Below, piece after piece: positions 9,862 to 22,300 of a DNA stretch of 64,000 bases (its first letter is position 1; the number at the start of each line of letters is the position of its first letter). Location of the stretch: the NCBI GenBank assembly GCA_018398585.1, contig JAGTTD010000001.1:6326501-6390500 (forward strand), written 5' to 3'. The stretch comes from Simmondsia chinensis. Its lineage: Eukaryota > Streptophyta > Magnoliopsida > Caryophyllales > Simmondsiaceae. The translations under genes were made by a program, and so were the position numbers. The notes below the pieces were generated by a model. The model did no database searches. It saw nothing but the letters and a program-made list of their open reading frames with translations, and was not told the origin of the DNA.

Positions 9862-12800
9862 ATGGCACAATCTCCTGCTTCTTACATTCATATGGTACGT
9901 ATCATTTTATATCTGTTCGATATCATTTTTTATTTACAGTTTTTGATAGGTAAGAAATTATGAATCACGTCTTCAAATTGATATTGTTTTCTTGTTTTTA
10001 GTTCTAGTTTTCAGGTTGGGGGTCCTCGGAAACAGCTTCTCTTCTGGGCAGCCCCTAGAAGGGGGAAGGCTGCGTACATCTACCCCCAGACCCTGTCTGT
10101 GCGGGAGCTCTTCAGGCACTGGGTTGTTGTTGTTAGTTTTTGAGCATTTATTCCAATTAGGAAAAAGATAAAATTGCAATTCAAACATAAAATATTGTAA
10201 ACATAGTATAATACTAAATAAGCCTTTTAAGGACGATGTTATCTTTTCAATTTTCATAGTTTTTATTTACGATAACAATAACAACAGTCCAGTTCTTCGA
10301 AGGGGCTTCCGCTGAGATAGGTTCTGGAGAGTGTAAGACGTTCGTGGCCTTATCTTTACAGGATGCTTCCTTCGAGAGAGGTTGTCTTCAAAAGGCTTCC
10401 TTAAAAATGATTTTTCTATTCAGTTTTATTAGATTTTGTTTCACTAGTTATGATAATAATTAAAAGGGAATGGGTAAAAGATGTTATTATTAGAGTGATC
10501 CCATTAAAAGAATTTTAGAGGATCAATATGATTAAATCTGACAATAATAAATGTAATAACAACAGACCCAGTGCCTCAAGGGCTCCCGCATAAGTGGGGT
10601 TTGGAAGGGTGGATGTGTACAGCCTTATTCCTTCATGGTGTAACCTTATTGAGAGGCTGTTTCCGAGGACCCCCAACCTCATGAGGTTGGCAACATGAGG
10701 ACGTTCTAGGAGATCACCCATCCTGGTACTACTTTCGCCCAAACACGCTTAACTTTAAAATTCTAATGGGATCTAGTTGCATTAATGCCCGGTAAATAAT
10801 AAATAGCTGTTCATAATTGTTACGATAAAAATATGATTTTGATAGTACATATGTATACGAGACAGGTGCAACACATGATAGAAGAGTGTATATTGATGGA
10901 GATGAACAGAGAAGAGTGCATGGAAGCTCTCTCCAAGCATGCCAATCTCAACCCTCTCATCACTTCCACCGGTCTGCCCTTCCTCTCTCTTGTTAATTTA
11001 TCGTCTTTTATTTATAATTTTTTATTTCTAAAAAGTTGAAAACGTATTCTGCAAATAATTTTTCTTATTTTTATTTTTCTGTTTCAATTATCATTCAAAT
11101 TATGAAAAACTGAAAAGAAAAGACAAAAATAGCAAAAATATACCACAAATTTAATTTTACTTTCTTAAAAATCAAAAAATAAAATTAAAAGATGATACAC
11201 TTAAGATGTCCTAAGCTTATATAGTATTCACGTTTGGTCGAATTAATGGCAAAGTCAGAAATAGGATGTGAGATTATGCAAAAAAAATATTTTGTGTTTC
11301 GTGGTAGAAAAATGTCTTGCCTTCTCGTAAACGGAAAGAAACCTTCTTCCTTACGGAGGAAAACATTTTTTTTTTTTTACTGATAGTTGCTAGTCATTTG
11401 TATAATAAAATAAAATAAATGGGGTAAAAATTTACTTCCTGAAAAACAAATATATTATAAAGACTCTTTATAAAGTATAATTGCAAAACTTTATATTATT
11501 TTTTGTATTAATCAGACTCTTTAGCAACTATCTGTTACTTCTTTTATATTCGTCAACAAGACAAATTATGAACTATTGTTTGATGTGATATAATAACAAC
11601 AAATTCAGTGTCTAAAACGCTCTAGCTAAAGCAAGGTTTGGGGGGAGTGCTTGCCCCAAAAAGAAGTTGTTTCTGATAGTCCTTAAACTCAAAAAAGGCT
11701 AAAACAGAACAATATTTATAAAATTAAGTCAAGTCAAAATAAAAGTTTGTTGTCTGATGTGGTGGTTAAGTGATTGCTCGGGATTATGATTGTTGAAAGG
11801 AGATCGAATTCATATAGGTTGATAGGAATGAGATATGTTTGAAGTGAAAAAAAGGCTAAAAAAAAATATACTTATTTTAAACAATGGCTAAAAAGTGTAA
11901 TTTTTTTTTTTTCTTTTACATTGGGAATGCCCGGGGATAAGGGGATGCCAAATTCGAACTCGCGTCCTACAATTGGCCAACTGCCACCTCAAGTATTGGG
12001 GCAAATCGAAGAGCGACTAAAGAGGTCTATGTATATATTTACCTTCCGATATTGATGGAACTATTTCTCTCTCTCTCTCTCTCTCTCTCTGCACAAACTC
12101 GGTGAATTTTCACTGAAATACTAATGTAAAATATAATTTTAATAATATATAAGTATCCTCCATTATAATCTAGTATTTCTTAATACCAAATATATATTAC
12201 GTTATTAATTTATATTATCATCGTGATTTGATCCCCAACATAATTTAAGTCTCTAAAGTTAGAGTAAAATAATATTTGATCATATCTCCTCAAGATACCA
12301 CTTATAAAAAGGTTAAAAAGGTATTATTTTATAATGTTTATCTTAATTTTAGAGCATTAAATCATTCCTACGTATTCATCCATAACGTTAAATTTTTTGA
12401 ATAGTTAATTATGTTGTCAAGTACTATTTGAACCTTGTTGACTAAAATGTCACGAGTTTGAATTTTAACAGCACCCACTTTTGATATTAACATAATTTAG
12501 AGGCTTTAAGCCCAATGGGCATTCGTGCAAAAGGTTATGTTACAATATAAAACTACTTATGGGCCTTCATTTATAAACTTAAGTTTTAAAGTGGTTTTTT
12601 GACAAATATTTTTTGTAGAATACTTTCAATGAATATAATATATATTTTATAAATTTTTAACTAAATATAACTATTTCAATTTTAGAATTTAAATAATATT
12701 TATATAAAAATGAAGGATTACTTGAATATCTTCAACTCTATTTTTCAGGTACACCTACTACAAAATAAATTTAACAAAAGTCAATAACTTGCTTTTTTTT

Positions 12801-13714
12801 TCGGTAGTCCCACTAGAGTACATTTGACCAAAATACCATAATAAATAAAGAGAGTTATAAAATTTGACAATATCACGGGATAAGTCCTTGAGATTTTTAA
12901 GACTTCGAAATAAGTTTAATTAACGGACTTTTTCTATGGTAATTGAAGTGTTATATATATATATATATATATAAAGCAGTCAATTTTCAGAGACCTTGAC
13001 AAACGATAACACATCACTAAACATGATATGAAGATAAAGAGTTTAGGTAGGGGATTTTGGAGTTCGGTTGACATGTTTCACCTATTGAAGTAATTGGATT
13101 GAGCTTTGGTTTGGATTTGGTCCACTCCAACTAATTTAATTGTGTTATCGTTAAGTAGAGTTGCGTGAGTTATTCAAGTTTTTTATTACTATAATTATTG
13201 GGGAGCATTTGCGCTTGGTGTCATAAGGCTATCTTTTGGAAGAAGATAATTATTAAAACGCAAACTCCAAAAATCACCGGTTAATCTCAGATAATAGTTC
13301 ATGATCATTATGAAATGGAGTTACGCAGTGAAATTCAAATCATATATATATATAACACTAAATGGTAACCATATCAAGAGGTACTTCAATTTTTTTAGCT
13401 CTATACCAAAATTTGGCCACTCTCATCTCTTTTGTTTGTTGAATGGTGCTCCCATCTAAACATACAATTTCATAGCATTCTTATGTTTAATACACTAATT
13501 TATTGATTTTAGAAAAAGAGATCCTAATACTTTTTCTGACTAAAAAATTATCAAACTTACAGTGTGGAAGGAATTAGAGAAGGAGAATAAGGAATTTTTT
13601 GAGGCATATACAAAAAGAAGGGAGGCAAGAGCACGTGACGTGGTGACGGCACGACAAAATATCCATGCCACATTATCGGATTCATGTTCCTCCAATGGAC
13701 ATGCAGAAAGATAA
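9862..13714 (+). CDS. TIGR01589-family small plant protein, three exons
   Basis: Exons are 9862-9894, 10866-10971 and 13563-13714, with GT-AG introns (donors GTACGT and GTCTGC; acceptors ACAG and TTACAG). They join in phase to 96 codons. The protein starts MAQSPASYIHM, continues VQHMIEECILMEMNREECMEALSKHANLNP and ends with the WKELEKENKEFFEAY block plus a basic, low-complexity tail to a TAA at 13712. This is the plant-specific domain of 'plant protein 1589 of unknown function' (TIGR01589). Arabidopsis relatives have been linked to a pseudo-etiolation phenotype on over-expression, from memory and not checked. No catalytic motif is seen; the helical, charged sequence suggests protein interaction. 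Intron 1 (971 bp) holds three SINEs and intron 2 (2591 bp) a SINE and a TRIM relic. Exons 1 and 2 are short, so the gene is easily missed. Expression was not assessed. Confidence 0.85.
10014..10136 (+). mobile_element. SINE copy without 5S head (intron 1)
   Basis: The body reads AGGTTGGGGGTCCTCGGAAACAG, AAGGCTGCGTACATCTACCCCCAGACCCTG, GCGGGAGCTC and CACTGGG, then a (GTT)n tail. The GGCTGCGTACA centre is shared by many angiosperm SINEs (Angio-domain). No convincing target-site duplication is visible. Confidence 0.75.
10271..10404 (-). mobile_element. Diverged SINE copy (intron 1)
   Basis: It begins with (AAC)n, the reverse-complemented GTT tail. The CAGT/GGGGCTTCCGC/GGTTCTGGA-type order of the family body follows in reverse orientation, with many substitutions. 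There is no 5S-derived head. Confidence 0.6.
10553..10794 (-). mobile_element. 5S rRNA-headed SINE (intron 1) with 10-bp TSD
   Basis: On the minus strand a 5S rRNA-like head (CATTAGAA..., GTTAAGCGTGTTTGGGCGAAAGTAGTACCAGGATGGGTGA-like order) joins the family body AGGTTGGGGGTCCTCGGAAACAG and a GTT tail. Direct repeats AATAATAAAT flank it at 10543-10552 and 10795-10804. The head keeps the block corresponding to the 5S internal promoter, with several changes. Confidence 0.85.
11593..11690 (-). mobile_element. Old SINE fragment (intron 2)
   Basis: AACAACAAATTCAGTGTCTAA is followed by AGCAAGGTTTGGGGGGA and a decayed body. This is the family order in reverse, without the 5S head. Confidence 0.55.
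12068..12091 (+). repeat. (CT)n microsatellite
   Basis: A pure CT repeat of about twelve units lies in intron 2 of the TIGR01589 gene. Another simple repeat, (TA)n, lies near 12953-12972. Confidence 0.9.
12347..12604 (+). mobile_element. Relic TRIM retrotransposon (about 70-bp LTRs)
   Basis: The left LTR-like block is 12347-12419. The right block is 12538-12604 (TGTTACAATATAAAAC...TTTTTTGACA). Between them are a decayed primer site just after 12419 and the AACATAATTTA...GGGCATT...GTGC internal segment. The same architecture, better preserved, is at 31409-31701. It has no coding capacity. It lies in intron 2 of the TIGR01589 gene. Confidence 0.65.
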
Positions 13715-15296
13715 GGGAGTGGCTCCACCAAGACGATGTCGTATGTCTAGGTTCCAAGTATTCGGGGTAATGGTCTCATTTTTTTTGGGGCGAGATACTT
13801 TGGTGTTAGAAAGCTCGAGGGCACGTATAAAGATCACTGTGAGCAAATGTTAAAGACACATGTTCTACACATGGCAATGCTGTGAAGGGGAGGGAATATA
13901 GAGTAGGACTAGAAAATATGACATATCTACCGTAAATTATGGTTATATTTGGCTCATTGACAGAGGTTGAATGTTGGTTGTTTGTTAATAGTCAATAAAT
14001 ATTTGTTATTAATATTAGATCATTGATCAAATGTCAGATATTAGATAAAAAATAAATAAACATAAATGTTTTACAAAATCTTTTAAATATTATAGTAAAT
14101 TCTCTCTCTATAAAGTCTCCATCATCCAAATTCTACAATATATGAAGTGGCCATTTAATTACCATTTATCATTTTAGGTTTTTTTTCATTAAAAACAATA
14201 ATTAAAATATCATATAGTTAACATATCAAAAAAGTAAATACAATTAAAAAAAATTAAAAGTGAACAAAAGCTTAGAGTAAACAACAATACCATTTGTAAA
14301 AAGAAAGAGATGCAAAGCTGAAACAATACAAAAAATAACGAGATGCTAAAGAAAATGGATACAAGTTTATGAAAAGAACGGAAATAGGGGGGGGAGGATT
14401 AAATACAATTGATAAAAGAGAATAAAAAAAATAAAAATGAAGGATACAAATTATTAAAGACATTTACTAAAACAAATGAATAAAGGAGATACAAAATCCA
14501 ACAGATGCAAAATGTTTTGAAAAATAAATAGAAAATAAATTTAGAGTGCCTCAAAAATATTTCAAAAACTCATAAATACCTAAAAAATATATTATCAAAC
14601 CTATGGTTACCCGAACTAAATTTTGCTATAATTTTTTTAGCTATAAATATCCTCCGTTCATTGCACGAGATAATACTGGTTGGTTATTAGAGTCGACTTA
14701 TTCTAGTAATAAAAGGATATAAATAACTAAAACTCAGTAAATTAGTTCGGAAATTTTTATTAGTAACTTGTAAATTATAATAAATGTAAATCAGTATATT
14801 AGCCGAGATGTTTACAAGTTTGCCCAAACATGACCCTTTACTCATAGAAAAAAGATATCAATATATTATACCGAGTTCTACCGATTCATTTTACAATGTT
14901 AAAAATAAATAGTGTTTTAGTTAATAAATTTTGACGTGGTTTTTTTGCAATTTAACCATAATTTTAATTTTAAATTTAAAAGTAATTTATATCCGCCTAT
15001 AAATATTGTTGGTACACTTTATGTTACAAAAATTAAAAGAAGATATAGCAGTATCAATTTTTATAATTTGAGAAAAAAGAAAAAAATAAATTGATAGTTT
15101 TGTATTTCAAAAACAAACTTTGAAACTAGTGGTCAAAAAAAAAAAATTTCCGAAACTCGAGACATTAAGAAAGATAACTTTTGAGAAGTTTGCTTCCAAA
15201 TGTTAAAAGATACTTAGGAACATCAACAGGAAAACTTTTACTGAGTAGAATCAATCAAATAATTAAACGCTAATCAAAAAACTTGAACAAAATTAT
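13715..15296. other. AT-rich intergenic DNA
   Basis: This is the 3' flank of the TIGR01589 gene and A/T-rich sequence with long A runs. I see no further exon or element with recognisable ends. Confidence 0.55.
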
Positions 15297-15311
15297 AGCC
15301 AAACACATCCT

Positions 15312-18047
15312 AAAAGTTCTCCTAAAAATCTTACTTGCTCCTTTCTCTCTCCTAAAAAGCAGGAGCCCCAACGGCTACAAACAACCACATGCGCCACCCA
15401 ATTCCGGGGCGTGGCTTGCTTACCAGGGGCCGGAGGCGCCGCCGACGACTCGCCGTCGTCCAGCCAATGCGGTCGTACAATTGAGGCTGCCGTCCTTCAA
15501 CGTTCGGTGGCCCTTCGAAGAAGCACCACCGCCTCCTTCCTCGACAACCAGGCTCGCCACCACCACCATGGCCTCCACCAACACTCTCCACCCCAAGACT
15601 CTACCATCCACCATCGAATCCCACCACCCATCAACCCATTACCGAGCTCGACCACCACCCAACACCACTTCCACCATTTTCACCACCAAACACCGCCATC
15701 TCCATTTCCAACACCAGAAAACCACCATCTCCAACAACAAAGCCACCACCACCACCCACAATCTCCCCTCATCCTCCATTAAAAAGCCATCGTCACTCCC
15801 TCATCCCCTCCGTCTCCCCTACCCGATTTACATAACACTTCCCCTTCCCCACCTCCATTGTACCTTATCCACCTCCTCTGCCACCGTCACCACCTACAAC
15901 CTTCAACTACCAAAACAAAACCCAAATTTTCCCCCTCCTCTAATCGCTCCAGACCAATTTCACACCCCTCCTTTCCAACAATTACCCATTCATCAATCAC
16001 CCCTTTGGAGACCAATGCCAATATCCAGTGGGATGGTGTCCATCTTCGTTGATGGCTTACCCGAGAGAACGACGAATTCCTGGCTCAAATATGTCTTCCG
16101 ATATTTCAGGTCAATTTACAATACTTTTGTTCCTTTTAAGAGAAGGCTGAGGTCTACGTGCTCGTATGGTTTTGTTCGGTTTCATGATCCGAGGGAAGCT
16201 GCTAGAGCAATTTCATCTATGAATGGTAGATAGGTGGTGGGTGCCAAGCTGAGGGTAGAATGGGCTAACCCGTCCAGAAGATCATTTGAGTCATCTGTCC
16301 GGAGCCAGCATCGTTCAAGGGTTTTCCAACAGTCCAGAGCCGCTGTTAGTATTCATGGTCAGGATGAGACTCCTACTACTCGGGCCAGAGGTTTCGCGAG
16401 TTCTGACATACCAAGGATTATGGTTTCCAGCACTAACAAGAATGTGGAGGATTGGCTAAAGCGGTCCATAATTGCGCACTCGTCGGATGAGGTGAGTCTA
16501 GATAATATCCTCACCTTTATCACGGAGAATGACCTTCACGGTTTAAACCCTAAAGGGTTCAGCACCACCACTTTCATCCTGGTTTGTGATTCCGCTGAGA
16601 CTTTGGAGTCTTACCTCGACCCGCGTCGCGAGGTTCTTCTTAGGAAATTCAAAGACATTTCTAAATACTACGGCGAGATTTCTTGGATCACTTAACAGAA
16701 GAGTATGGATCGAGGTTTTTGGACTGCATGTCCAATGCTGGACTAAGGAATGCCTTTTTGACCTCGCGAGATTATGGGGTAAGTTAGTCAGGGTGGACTC
16801 GAGCATGTCTGCTATGAGATGCATTGATGCTGCCATGATCCTCATTGACACCTGCTCCCCATCACTTATTCATCAATTGGTCCAAGTCCAATTTAATGGG
16901 GTTTCCAGACAGGTCCTGGTCAAAGAGGGTAAGACAGAGTTGATTCCAGATTACTCTCCCAGTGTTATTGCTCTGGCGGCGTCGGCTAGATTAGCAAGAG
17001 AATAGACCTTTTCGTCAATGAATCCACACCGAGACAATCAGTGCACCACCATGGCGCGCCATACCACAGTGGCTCAAGGTTCTCCTGTTAACAGGATCGC
17101 TGATGTGGGCGATGAGGGTCATGGGAGTCGCACTATGGGGCCATTGAATGAAGGGGTAAGCATGGTAGAGTTGTCGACGGGTCAGCTTGCTTTCCATATT
17201 GATGGCCAGTATGTCGGTAGGTGGTTTGTGGAGTGTAGTTGGCCACATGCTTCTCTTCCCCATCTGTCTCCCAAGCTTGGTGCTCATATACCTTTTCAGG
17301 AAGTGCGTGGAAACCAACAGTTGCCTCCATTGCTCCCATGGGTTGAGTGTGACATAACTGATTCAGCTCAACCTCATGCTCAGTTACCGCATCTTGAGAA
17401 GGAAACTCAAGACTCCACCAGTGAGAATGATTTTGGGTCCTCGGGGCCTGTGTTTCCTCCAGGTTTCGAGCCCACTGCCTTGAACAGGTCAAAGCCTTGT
17501 GTAGAGGGACCTAGCAGAGCTAGGACGAGAAATGGAAAAGGGGTGATGACAAAAAAGGAGAGGAAAGCGTCGAAGCGCAAGAAGAAGGAGAATGAAAAGC
17601 GGGAGCTTCAGGAGTTTCCGAAAGATATGTCACCTAGGAACAGCGCGCAGAAAACGACCAAGGCCTCAGGCAAGCGAAAAAAGGGGAATAAGGCGAAGCG
17701 GGGTGGCCGCACTCAAGACACCGAAAAGATCCTGAAAGCTGAATGAGCAATTGCAATGGGAAGAAGGGTAGGTTTCAACTTTGACGGCTTTGATCCGCCT
17801 ATGGTGAGCGCTATGCTTGAAAGAGGGTGACCTAACTACCCCTTTGTCCTGTTTGGTTTGCCCCGAGTCCGAGTTTTGCGTTGTGTGTCCTTTGAGTCGG
17901 TTTGCTCTGTTTTGTCTTGTTTGTAGCCCTGTTTGTTTTGCCGTTGCTTTCTTTTCTGAGGCACGTTTTTGTGCGGGTTCTCTCAGGGCTCGCTTGTTCG
18001 AGCGCCTGTTTTGTTTCGCGATTTGGTCGCTAATTACCAAAAAAAAA
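15312..18047 (+). mobile_element. Full-length L1-type LINE with ORF1 only (copy A)
   Basis: The 2.7-kb insert has a poly-A tail at about 18038-18048. Its flanking repeat is AGCCAAACACATCCT (15297-15311) against AGCCAAACATCTCCT (18048-18062), 13 of 15 identical. Its 5' end (CTCTCTCCT...CCCCAACGGCTAC, about 15345-15376) and its 3' UTR (CAGGGCTCGCTTGTTCGAGCGCCTG) match the ends of copy B at 46327-48953. Between ORF1 and the 3' UTR there is no endonuclease or reverse transcriptase. Plant L1 elements with an RRM in ORF1 are known (BNR-type); those encode ORF2. Confidence 0.85.
15571..17829 (+). pseudogene. LINE ORF1 (RRM + DUF4283-like), interrupted
   Basis: A Pro/His/Thr-rich leader precedes an RRM at about 16033-16263 (VSIFVDGLPE as RNP2, CSYGFVRF as RNP1). 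Next come a DUF4283-like region to about 17000 (RRVWIEVFGLHVQCWT), a spacer rich in Pro/Gly/Ser, a Lys/Arg-rich stretch at about 17540-17715, and a final MGRRVGFNFDGFDPP motif. Breaks are a TAG inside the RRM at 16231-16233, a frame change near 16670-16690, a TAG at 17003-17005 and a TGA at 17744-17746. ORF1 proteins of this class bind element RNA. I chose 15571 as the first convenient ATG in the leader; the true start is uncertain. Confidence 0.75.
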
Positions 18048-18298
18048 AGCCAAACATCTCCTATATTATGAATTAAGTTTGATACTTGCCAGTATTGTGA
18101 TCGGAAATTTTAAGTTCTTTCTTAAAAGACTATACAAATATGATATAATAATAATTGGATATTATTTTTAAAATGCTAAAAATTATTAATTAAGAAAATA
18201 GTAAATAATTACATGTGTAATAATATCTATTTATATAACTCTACTATAGTCAAGTCCCCCTCTTCCAAAAGTGCCTACTAGTAATATTCAAATCCTAC

Positions 18299-19285
18299 TG
18301 TTGTAAAATTGGTCCCTATATGACTTAACTATGTCAAGAAAATTTAAGTCAAGAAATGTTCAAATATTATAGATTAAAGGGTGTAAATGTCAAGGGGCAT
18401 AAGTTGTAAATTTTTGGTAAATGTTATTTTTGTACTCAGCTGTTAAAATACATTTAAATAAATCAAAGAGGTAAAATGTCATTGCTGCCCCTGCCCGTGT
18501 GCGATATTTACTTGCCCGTGCCACTACCCGCTGCCCGAAGCTTCTCCAGGAAGCTTCCCTGTTTCAGTTTTAAGTGGATGCCATGCGTCAGCCATCCGGG
18601 TAAACTGTTTGTGTTTCTTGTGGGCTTTTATGGATCGTTGATCTGGTTCGTACGAACGGCCGAGATTGAACCTTGGAGCTTTGCCACGGATCGGAGTTCG
18701 GTTGCCTATATATACTGACCCTTTTTAGGGTTTGCCGTACGCTCTTATTTTCTCTCCGTTTTTCTCTTCAGCCACCGCCTCTTTTTCATTTGCTCTGGCG
18801 ATCTTGAGGCAATCGAAGGCGATTGAGTATATCCGTAGGTGTTAAGGCTTGATTGTTCAAATCTTGGTAGTTTGGAGCATGTATGAAGCCTTGTAGGCTT
18901 CGGTTGTGAGCTTTCTCTTCCCTTACTCTTTATTTTCGTTCTTCTTTAGGTTTCTGACTTAGAAGCCTTAAGGATCGGTTTTGTATAAAGTTGTATATCG
19001 TTGAAGTCTGGTCTGTAATATTTGAACTCAACTTATAGTGGATAGACTTTCCTAGAAATAGGGAGCCGTGGAGTAGGTCCTTCTTTAAAGGCTGAACCAC
19101 GTAAAATCTCGTTGTTATCGCTGTGTTCTTTGTGCATGTGTTCGGTGTTGGATGAATCTTGCTAAACTACAGTTACAGGTTTCTTGAACTAGATCTGAAG
19201 TGGTGAATGTTTGTTGTTATTGACGTTTTCTCAAGAACTAAAGTTGATAAGATTAAACCCTAGGAATACGACCTGAAACTCAACA
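18299..19285 (+). repeat. 5' LTR of the young copia element
   Basis: The LTR is 987 bp and begins TGTTGTAAAATTGG. The TATA box TATATATA at 18707-18714 predicts transcription from about 18740. Short frames inside the LTR (for example 18476-18718) recur in the 3' LTR only because the LTRs are copies; they are not supported as genes. Confidence 0.95.
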
Positions 19286-19287
19286 AG

Positions 19288-19299
19288 TGGTATCAGAGC
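19288..19299 (+). promoter_or_regulatory. Primer-binding site (tRNA-iMet)
   Basis: TGGTATCAGAGC lies two bases after the 5' LTR and is complementary to the 3' end of plant initiator tRNA-Met, the usual primer for plant copia elements. Confidence 0.95.
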
Positions 19300-19395
19300 A
19301 TCAGGTTCTTTACCTTAAAGAAACAGTATGGCGTCTGCTAGGGTTGATATTGAAAGGTTTGACGGTAGAATGATTTCAACCTATGGAAACTAAAA

Positions 19396-22300
19396 ATGAA
19401 AGCAATCCTTATGGCACAAGGTGCTGGAACTGCACTTTTACCCGAAAAGGATCAATCAACTTATCTAACTGAAAAGGAGAAAGTAGAAGTCGAACATAAA
19501 GCTTATGCTTCTTTATTACTTAGTCTTGATAACTCGGTACTTAATCAGATTCGCTCTAAAAAGACCGTAGCAGATATATGGGCTAAGTTAGAGGAAATCT
19601 ACAAGTCTGAGTCATTGTCCAATAGGATATTGTGCATGGAATCCCTTTTCACCTTTAAGGTGAGTGAGACTAAACCCCTAGAGGACTCTATAGATGAGTT
19701 CCATAAAATCTGTCAAGATCTAGAAAACGTTAAAGTTACTGTTGCTGATGAATTGTTGGCTGTATTGTTACTATGTGCCTTACCTAAATATCTTAGGTCC
19801 TTTAAAGACACACTAAGATATGGACGTGACACTGTAGCATTGAAAGACGTAACAAAGGCCCTAAGATCCAAGATCCTAGAACTTAGGAAGGAAGGGAAGT
19901 ACCCACCAACCAGTAACAGTGGGGAAGGGCTGTCAGTCAGGGGTAGGACAAAGACTCGAGACAACCATAACAACCATAACAATCATAACAACCATAATAA
20001 CTACAACAATAAAGAAAGGAGAAGAAGTAAGAGTCGAAACAGATCTAGTTCAAGACCTAGAAGAGATTGTAGTAAAGTAAAGTGTTATGAGTGTGGTAAA
20101 CTAGGCCACATTAAAAGATACTGTCCAGATTACCAAAGAAAATTTAACGGCACAACTGACAACACTGAATTTAATGACGGATATGACTCCGCTGAAGTAT
20201 TAGTAGTATCCACAGACCAAACTACACATGAGTGGGTTCTAGACTCAGGGTGTAGCTTCCATATGACTTCAGATAGATCATTCTTTACTGAATACCGGAC
20301 TGTAGCTGGGGGAAAGGTGCTGTTGGGAAATAACCACGGATGCCAAGTAGTTGGGATAGGGTCAGTTAGGGTTAATGGGTCAAATGGGATTGACTTTACC
20401 CTAAAGGGAGTTAGGCATGTGCCTGAACTTAGAAGGAACCTAATTTTTCTAGGACAATTAGACCAGGCTGGTATGACCTTAAAGGCGCAACAGGGGGTAA
20501 TGAAGGTCCTTAAGGGTTCCCTTGTAATGCTAAGAGGAGAGGTCAAGAACGGTCTATATGTGCTTAGAGGTGACGTAGTTCCTGCTGGCTACTCTATTGT
20601 AGAGAAAACTGACCTAACCAACCTTTGGCACAAAAGATTAGGACATGTATCAGAGAGGGGCCTGAATGAGCTGAACAAGAGAGGGCTGTTAGGGGGTGGT
20701 TATGTGTCTAAACCTGATTTCTGTGAGTCATGCATATTTGGAAAATATCATAAACTATCTTTTAAATCTGGAATCCATATAACTAAGTCACCGGTAGACT
20801 ATATCCACTCTGACCTGTGGGGACCAGCAAGGGTACCCACTTTAGGTGGAGCATACTACTTCCTATCTATGGTAGATGATTTCTCTAGGAAGGTTTGGGT
20901 TTACCTACTTAAAACAAAGGATGAATGTTTTAGTGCCTTTGTTAGGTGGAAGAACCTTATAGAAAATCAAACAGGTAGGAAGATTAAGGTACTTAGAACT
21001 GATAATGGACTTGAATATATAAACACTGAATTTGATAGTTTATGTGCTCAAAATGGTATTAAAAGACACAACACTGTTAGGAAAACTCCTCAACAAAACG
21101 GACTAGTTGAAAGAATGAACCGTACGCTCCTAGACAGGGTAAGATGCATGTTATTAGCATCAGGACTTGGTAAAAACTTTTGGGGGGAGGCTGTAGCTAC
21201 TGCATGTTATCTAATTAATCGTACTCCCTCCTCTGCAATTGACTTTAAAACCCCTGAAGAAAAATGGACTGGAAAAACAAGCGACTATTCTATTTTAAAG
21301 GTTTTTGGATGTGCTGCGTATGCACATCAATCTGAAGGAAAACTTGAACCCAGGGCTGTAAAAGGTGTTTTTCTAGGCTATCCGGATGGTGTAAAGGGGT
21401 ATAGGGTGGGTGTTAGGGATGGAAACAGAACCAAAATCATAATTAGTAGGGATGTAACCTTTAATGAAGAGGAATTCCCTTACTTGGAGAAAATAATGGC
21501 TGCTGGTACAGCAGCCACTTCCTCCAACCCTAGGAAGTATGATCCTGAACTCTACGAGTTCGAGATCAGCCCACCAGAGCCTATATACCAGGAAAACCAG
21601 ACCTTAAATCCTGAGGAAGAGGTGACCGACAGTGCTGAAGGGAGCACTGAACCTCAAGAAACAATTGAACAAACAGACCTATCAAACTACCAACTAGCTA
21701 GAGATAGGGAGAGGAGAGAAATTAGGGCACCAGTTAGGTTTGGCAGTGCGGATTGTATTGCATTTGCCCTAAATACTGCCCTAGAGTATGTAGAATCAGA
21801 ACCTCTCACTTATACTCAGGCTATTAGTGGGGCTGCCTCTGAACAGTGGCTCAAAGCCATGACAGAGGAAATGGAGAGCCTCAAAAGGAACAAAACTTGG
21901 GTTTTGGTTCCTAAACCAATGGATAGGAAGTTGGTAGGTTCTAAGTGGATTTATAAGGTAAAAGAACCCGATACATCATCTGGACAGCCAAGGTTCAAGG
22001 CTCGACTAGTTGCAAAAGGTTTTTCACAAAAAGAAGGGGTAGACTATAATGAGATTTTTTCTCCCGTTGTAAAGCACACAACTATAAGAATACTTATGGC
22101 ATTAACAGCTAAGTTTACCCTATTTCTGGAACAAATGGATGTTACAACAGCTTTCCTTCATGGTGAGCTCAATGAGGAAATCTTTATGGCCCAACCTGAG
22201 GGCTTTATTGAACCAAACCATGAAAACCATGTTTGTCTACTTAAGAGGTCTTTATATGGCCTAAAACAATCCCCTAGACAATGGTACAAACGCTTTGACC

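Noticed and set aside
10553..10794. 5S rRNA gene or gene fragment
   Set aside because: Only part of 5S is present and it is fused to a SINE body with a TSD around the chimera, so it is a SINE head, not an rRNA gene. The same holds at 37322 and 40766.
15283..16233. Long Pro/His/Thr-rich frame as an independent gene
   Set aside because: It runs into the RRM of the LINE ORF1 and lies inside the LINE's TSDs; the upstream part is the element's leader.
18476..18718. 80-codon frame, repeated identically at 23626-23868
   Set aside because: It lies in both LTRs of the same element and overlaps the TATA region; the duplication is LTR identity, not a gene family.
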